Assembly (NCBI GenBank): GCA_964509505.1
Contig: CAZDYP010000218.1
Location: forward strand, 1-6,989
Length of the DNA: 6,989 nt
Direction: 5' to 3'
From: CAZDYP01 sp964509505
GTDB taxonomy: Bacteria; Chloroflexota; Anaerolineae; JACRMK01
Every line of letters begins with the position of its first letter. The stretch's first letter is position 1. This document shows, piece by piece, positions 4,561 to 6,989 of this stretch. The position numbers and the translations under genes are program-made. Under the pieces are notes generated by a model. It saw only the letters and a program-made list of their open reading frames with translations. It had not been told where the DNA came from and made no database searches.

Positions 4561-6989
4561 TGATGCTATTGTTGGCAGAAATGAGCCCTCGTTCTGTCGC
4601 CACGCGCACCGCCGACTCGTGCGACTTCACGCCGAGCTTGTCGTAGATGGCGCGCAGGTGCGCGTGCACGGTGCGAGGGCTGACGACGAGGCGTTCCGCG
4701 ATTTGCGGCGCGTTGAGGTCTTGCGCGAGCAGCTGCAACACTTCGAACTCGCGCGTCGTCAGTGGTTCGGGGAGTTTGGAAGCAGGAGTAGCAGGTTGAG
4801 GCACTTTGAGTACATCATCCAATGGCAGTTTGCGGCCCTCAGCCCAGGCAGCCGCAAACGCTTCGGCGCTTAACAGACTGCGCGCGCTGGCAAGCGTCTC
4901 TGTCAAGTCTGCTTGAAAGAGAGGCATCTGTGGGATGCGGAACGATTCATGCATGGCTTCCGACAGACCGAAGAGGCGCACCGCCCATTGCGGCAGACCT
5001 TGCGCCACGAATACCATAGCCAAGCCTTCCACTATCCACACCGAGTTAAAATCATGGGTGTGGTGGACGAGGGGCCAGAGCATTTCAAAATGAGCGCGCG
5101 CCTCAGCGTAACGACCTTGCTTATATGCCAGCCGCGCCTGACTGAACAAGGCGCGCCCGCCACTACGCTTGTCGCCAACTTCCTGTGATAGTTTGAATGA
5201 TTCGTCCAGCAAACTTTGTGCGGTCGCATAATCGCCTAGCTCTGTCGCTACGAAGGACAGGTCGTTCAACGCACTGGCGATGCCCGCTTTGTCGCCCAAT
5301 AAACGCATCCAACGCAAACTTTCTGTGAGGCGTGTTTGCGCGTTCGCAAAATCTGTTTCAACCAACGCATTGGTGCCTGCGATGAAATGCACATCGGCTT
5401 TCGCGCGCGGGTCATTGACAGTGTTGATGAGCGTCAACGCTTCCTCCACCTTCACGCGCGCTGCCGCCCAATCGCCTTGGTCGGAGAGGAGACGGCATAG
5501 CTGAATCAACGCCATCACGATACCCGCTGAGTCGCCGAGCTCACGGTACAGCGCAAGACTCTGCTCACATAGCGTCCGCGCCCGCGCGAAATCGCCTTGA
5601 TAGCGAATCAGCGAACCCGCTTCACGCAACAGTTTCGCATACAACGTCATTTGCGATTTACGATTTGCGACGGCGAAGCGATGCTTTAGTATTTCAGATT
5701 GCGTAGCCTTATCCAGTGCTCGGTGTTCATCGGTACTGCTTCGCTGCCGCCAATCCGCAATTCGCAATCTGCAATCCGCAATGACTTCTTCCATCCAACG
5801 ACGCCCCTCATTCCAATAGCCGCGCATAAACCAAAAACGCGACAACCCGCTCGCCATCTGTAGCGCCGATTCAGTTTCGTGATTTTCCAGCATCCAACGC
5901 AACGCCGCACGCAAATTATCCAGCTCGCGCCCCAACTGATTGAGCGCGGTCTGCTGCACCGCGCCCGCCAGTTTCGGCGCAGTCGCTTCGACCAGCGACA
6001 AAATGTATTCTGCATGAGCCCGTTGCGCTGCCGCCCATTCACCGCTCTGCCGCAACTGCTCCAAGCCAAATTCGCGGATCGTTTCCAACAAACTCAAGCG
6101 TGGTTCGCCGTTCACCTCGCTTTGGCGCACGAGGTTTTTGTTGACGAGCGCTGTAGCCAATTCGATATTGGATACAGCGAAGCGGTGCTTTAGCATTGGC
6201 GATTGGGTATTAGATATTGGAGATTGGGTATTGGAATCTTGTCCACTTAATATCCAATATCCAATATCTACCTCTAGCGCGCAGCCGCCCACAAACACCG
6301 ACAACCAGCGAAAAACTTTTCGTTCAGCGTCGTCGAGCAAATCGTAACTCCACTGAATCGTCGCGCGCAACGTTTGTTGTCGCGCGGGCAAATCCCGTGC
6401 GCCGCCCGTCAACAAGCGTAGAGGCGACTCTTGCAGGCGTCCCAGCATCGCCTGTGGCGAGAGCAGCTTGATGTGCGCCGCCGCCAACTCGATGGCGAGC
6501 GGCAACCCGTCCAACCGCGCGCATAGCTCGGCGACGGCTAACGCGTTCTCACTTGTCAGTTGAAAATCGGGCTTGCTCGCCTGTGCGCGCTGCGCGAACA
6601 AGGCAACGCTCGGATATTGCATAAGCATCTCAATGGTTGGCTTGTCAGGCATCACCACCAGATCAGGCAACGTGAGCGGCGACAACGGAAACTCTTGCTC
6701 GCCGCGCACGCGCAACGCCTCTCGGCTCGTCACGAGCAGACGCACTTGTTCGCACGCGGACAACAACTCCGTGAGCAACGGCGCGGCGGTGATGACCTGC
6801 TCAAAGTTGTCGAGCAACACCAACATCTGCTTGTCACGCAAAAATGTTTTGAGGCTCTCGAACAACAAACGGTCAGGCATTTCGCTCACGCCCAGCGTCT
6901 TGGCAAGCGTGGGGATGACAAGTGCGGGGTCGCCGATGGGCGCGAGCGAGACGACATGCACGCTATCGGCGTAGAGACGTTGCGCCGCA
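4541..6989 (-). CDS. NB-ARC/TPR regulator with LuxR-type HTH, 5' end outside window
   Basis: The frame is open to the right edge; the first GTG (6961) is not the real start, because the frame continues upstream as AAQRLYADS and the Walker A must lie beyond. Residue numbers count from that GTG. NB-ARC-type ATPase features: Walker B LVLLDNFE (47-54), LLVTSREALRVRGEQE (75-90) and GLPLAIELAAAHI (152-164). A winged-helix-like segment follows (to about 280), then a TPR-type helical region (about 340-665) with repeated ALxLYRELGD/LGDYATAQSLL patterns. The C-terminus is a LuxR-type HTH (731-795: LTTREFEVLQLLAQDLNAPQ, then IAERLVVSPRTVHAHLRAIYDKL). This is the MalT/LAL type of ATP-dependent activator, responding to an unknown ligand or partner. 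Two repeat insertions lie at 231-266 and 393-438; the last residues and the stop come from another. It could control the SnoaL genes just downstream. Confidence 0.9.
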   Translation of the reverse strand, partial: AAQRLYADSVHVVSLAPIGDPALVIPTLAKTLGVSEMPDRLLFESLKTFLRDKQMLVLLDNFEQVITAAPLLTELLSACEQVRLLVTSREALRVRGEQEFPLSPLTLPDLVVMPDKPTIEMLMQYPSVALFAQRAQASKPDFQLTSENALAVAELCARLDGLPLAIELAAAHIKLLSPQAMLGRLQESPLRLLTGGARDLPARQQTLRATIQWSYDLLDDAERKVFRWLSVFVGGCALEVDIGYWILSGQDSNTQSPISNTQSPMLKHRFAVSNIELATALVNKNLVRQSEVNGEPRLSLLETIREFGLEQLRQSGEWAAAQRAHAEYILSLVEATAPKLAGAVQQTALNQLGRELDNLRAALRWMLENHETESALQMASGLSRFWFMRGYWNEGRRWMEEVIADCRLRIADWRQRSSTDEHRALDKATQSEILKHRFAVANRKSQMTLYAKLLREAGSLIRYQGDFARARTLCEQSLALYRELGDSAGIVMALIQLCRLLSDQGDWAAARVKVEEALTLINTVNDPRAKADVHFIAGTNALVETDFANAQTRLTESLRWMRLLGDKAGIASALNDLSFVATELGDYATAQSLLDESFKLSQEVGDKRSGGRALFSQARLAYKQGRYAEARAHFEMLWPLVHHTHDFNSVWIVEGLAMVFVAQGLPQWAVRLFGLSEAMHESFRIPQMPLFQADLTETLASARSLLSAEAFAAAWAEGRKLPLDDVLKVPQPATPASKLPEPLTTREFEVLQLLAQDLNAPQIAERLVVSPRTVHAHLRAIYDKLGVKSHESAVRVATERGLISANNSIREIKGN
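5650..5784. repeat. Iterated inverted-repeat element (GATTGC type) inside regulator gene
   Basis: The right part carries four GATTGC/GGATTG-like units read on the minus strand (5751-5784); the left part carries ATTTGCGATTTACGATTTGC-like units on the plus strand. Inside these, 18-bp arms at 5667-5684 and 5733-5750 match at 13 of 18 positions, with the core GCGAAGC. It is translated in frame as residues 393-438 (including IADCRLRIADW and LKHRFAVAN), between two helices of the TPR region. Confidence 0.8.
6164..6270. repeat. Iterated inverted-repeat element (ATATTGG type) inside regulator gene
   Basis: GATATTGGA (6164-6172), TAGATATTGGA (6211-6221) and further ATTGGGTATTGG units face TCCAATATCTA (6260-6270) and TCCAATATC (6253-6261) in opposite orientation; the 11-bp arms at 6211-6221 and 6260-6270 are perfect. 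It is translated in frame as residues 231-266 (including DSNTQSPISNTQSP and LKHRFAVSN), between GGCALE and ELATALVNKNLV, a junction that is short in related proteins. Confidence 0.8.
6971..6989. repeat. Palindromic repeat copy 2, cut by window edge
   Basis: All 19 bases to the window end are identical to 838-856, the first two thirds of the palindrome in the SARP gene. It is read in the same frame (AAQRLY) at the equivalent place after the P-loop, while the DNA to its left differs. Confidence 0.75.

Overview
The window is about 7 kb with a moderately high GC coding core and AT-rich gaps. All six genes I can support lie on the minus strand. In transcription order (right to left) they are: an NB-ARC/TPR/LuxR regulator cut by the right edge, two SnoaL-like small proteins, a PEP-synthase-like protein without its swivelling domain, a 3'-truncated SARP/AfsR-type regulator, and a 59-residue secreted peptide gene. 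The gene types and the many small palindromic repeats suggest a Chloroflexota (Anaerolineae-like) bacterium. This is inference from gene style; no marker gene is present.

Layout. 1-302: no secure gene; a good leftward promoter with palindromes around it. 303-336: a strong leftward terminator. 424-603: small exported peptide with a hairpin over its ribosome binding site. 685-1752: SARP regulator with winged helix, BTAD and P-loop, ending abruptly, with a terminator inside the reading frame. 1753-1915: intergenic, with a dyad and a 9-bp tandem repeat. 1916-3337: PEP-utilising-enzyme middle domain. 3338-3394: a perfect 14-bp intercistronic hairpin. 3395-3811 and 3925-4359: two SnoaL paralogues separated by an iterated AGT/TTC element. 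4360-4540: spacer with an operator-like site and a purine-rich inverted element that supplies the stop of the next gene. 4541-6989: the large regulator.

How the genes relate. The two SnoaL genes have good Shine-Dalgarno sites and could form a short unit, possibly controlled by one of the two AfsR-like regulators. A similar TTGCC-containing site lies about 70-80 bp upstream of both the first SnoaL gene and the SARP gene. No biosynthetic core enzyme is visible, so a natural-product cluster is not supported.

The main unusual signal is structural. Four intergenic or gene-end sites and six sites inside reading frames carry small palindromic or iterated inverted repeats. Inside genes they keep the frame, so the repeat DNA is translated as linkers or surface segments. 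This resembles the principle of Rickettsia palindromic elements, but several sequence families are involved here. Two regulators share one palindrome just after the P-loop. The large regulator has two unrelated iterated insertions that encode the same nine-residue peptide (LKHRFAV[SA]N). Two genes (SARP and PEP-like) look 3'-truncated, which suggests a region in decay or rearrangement.
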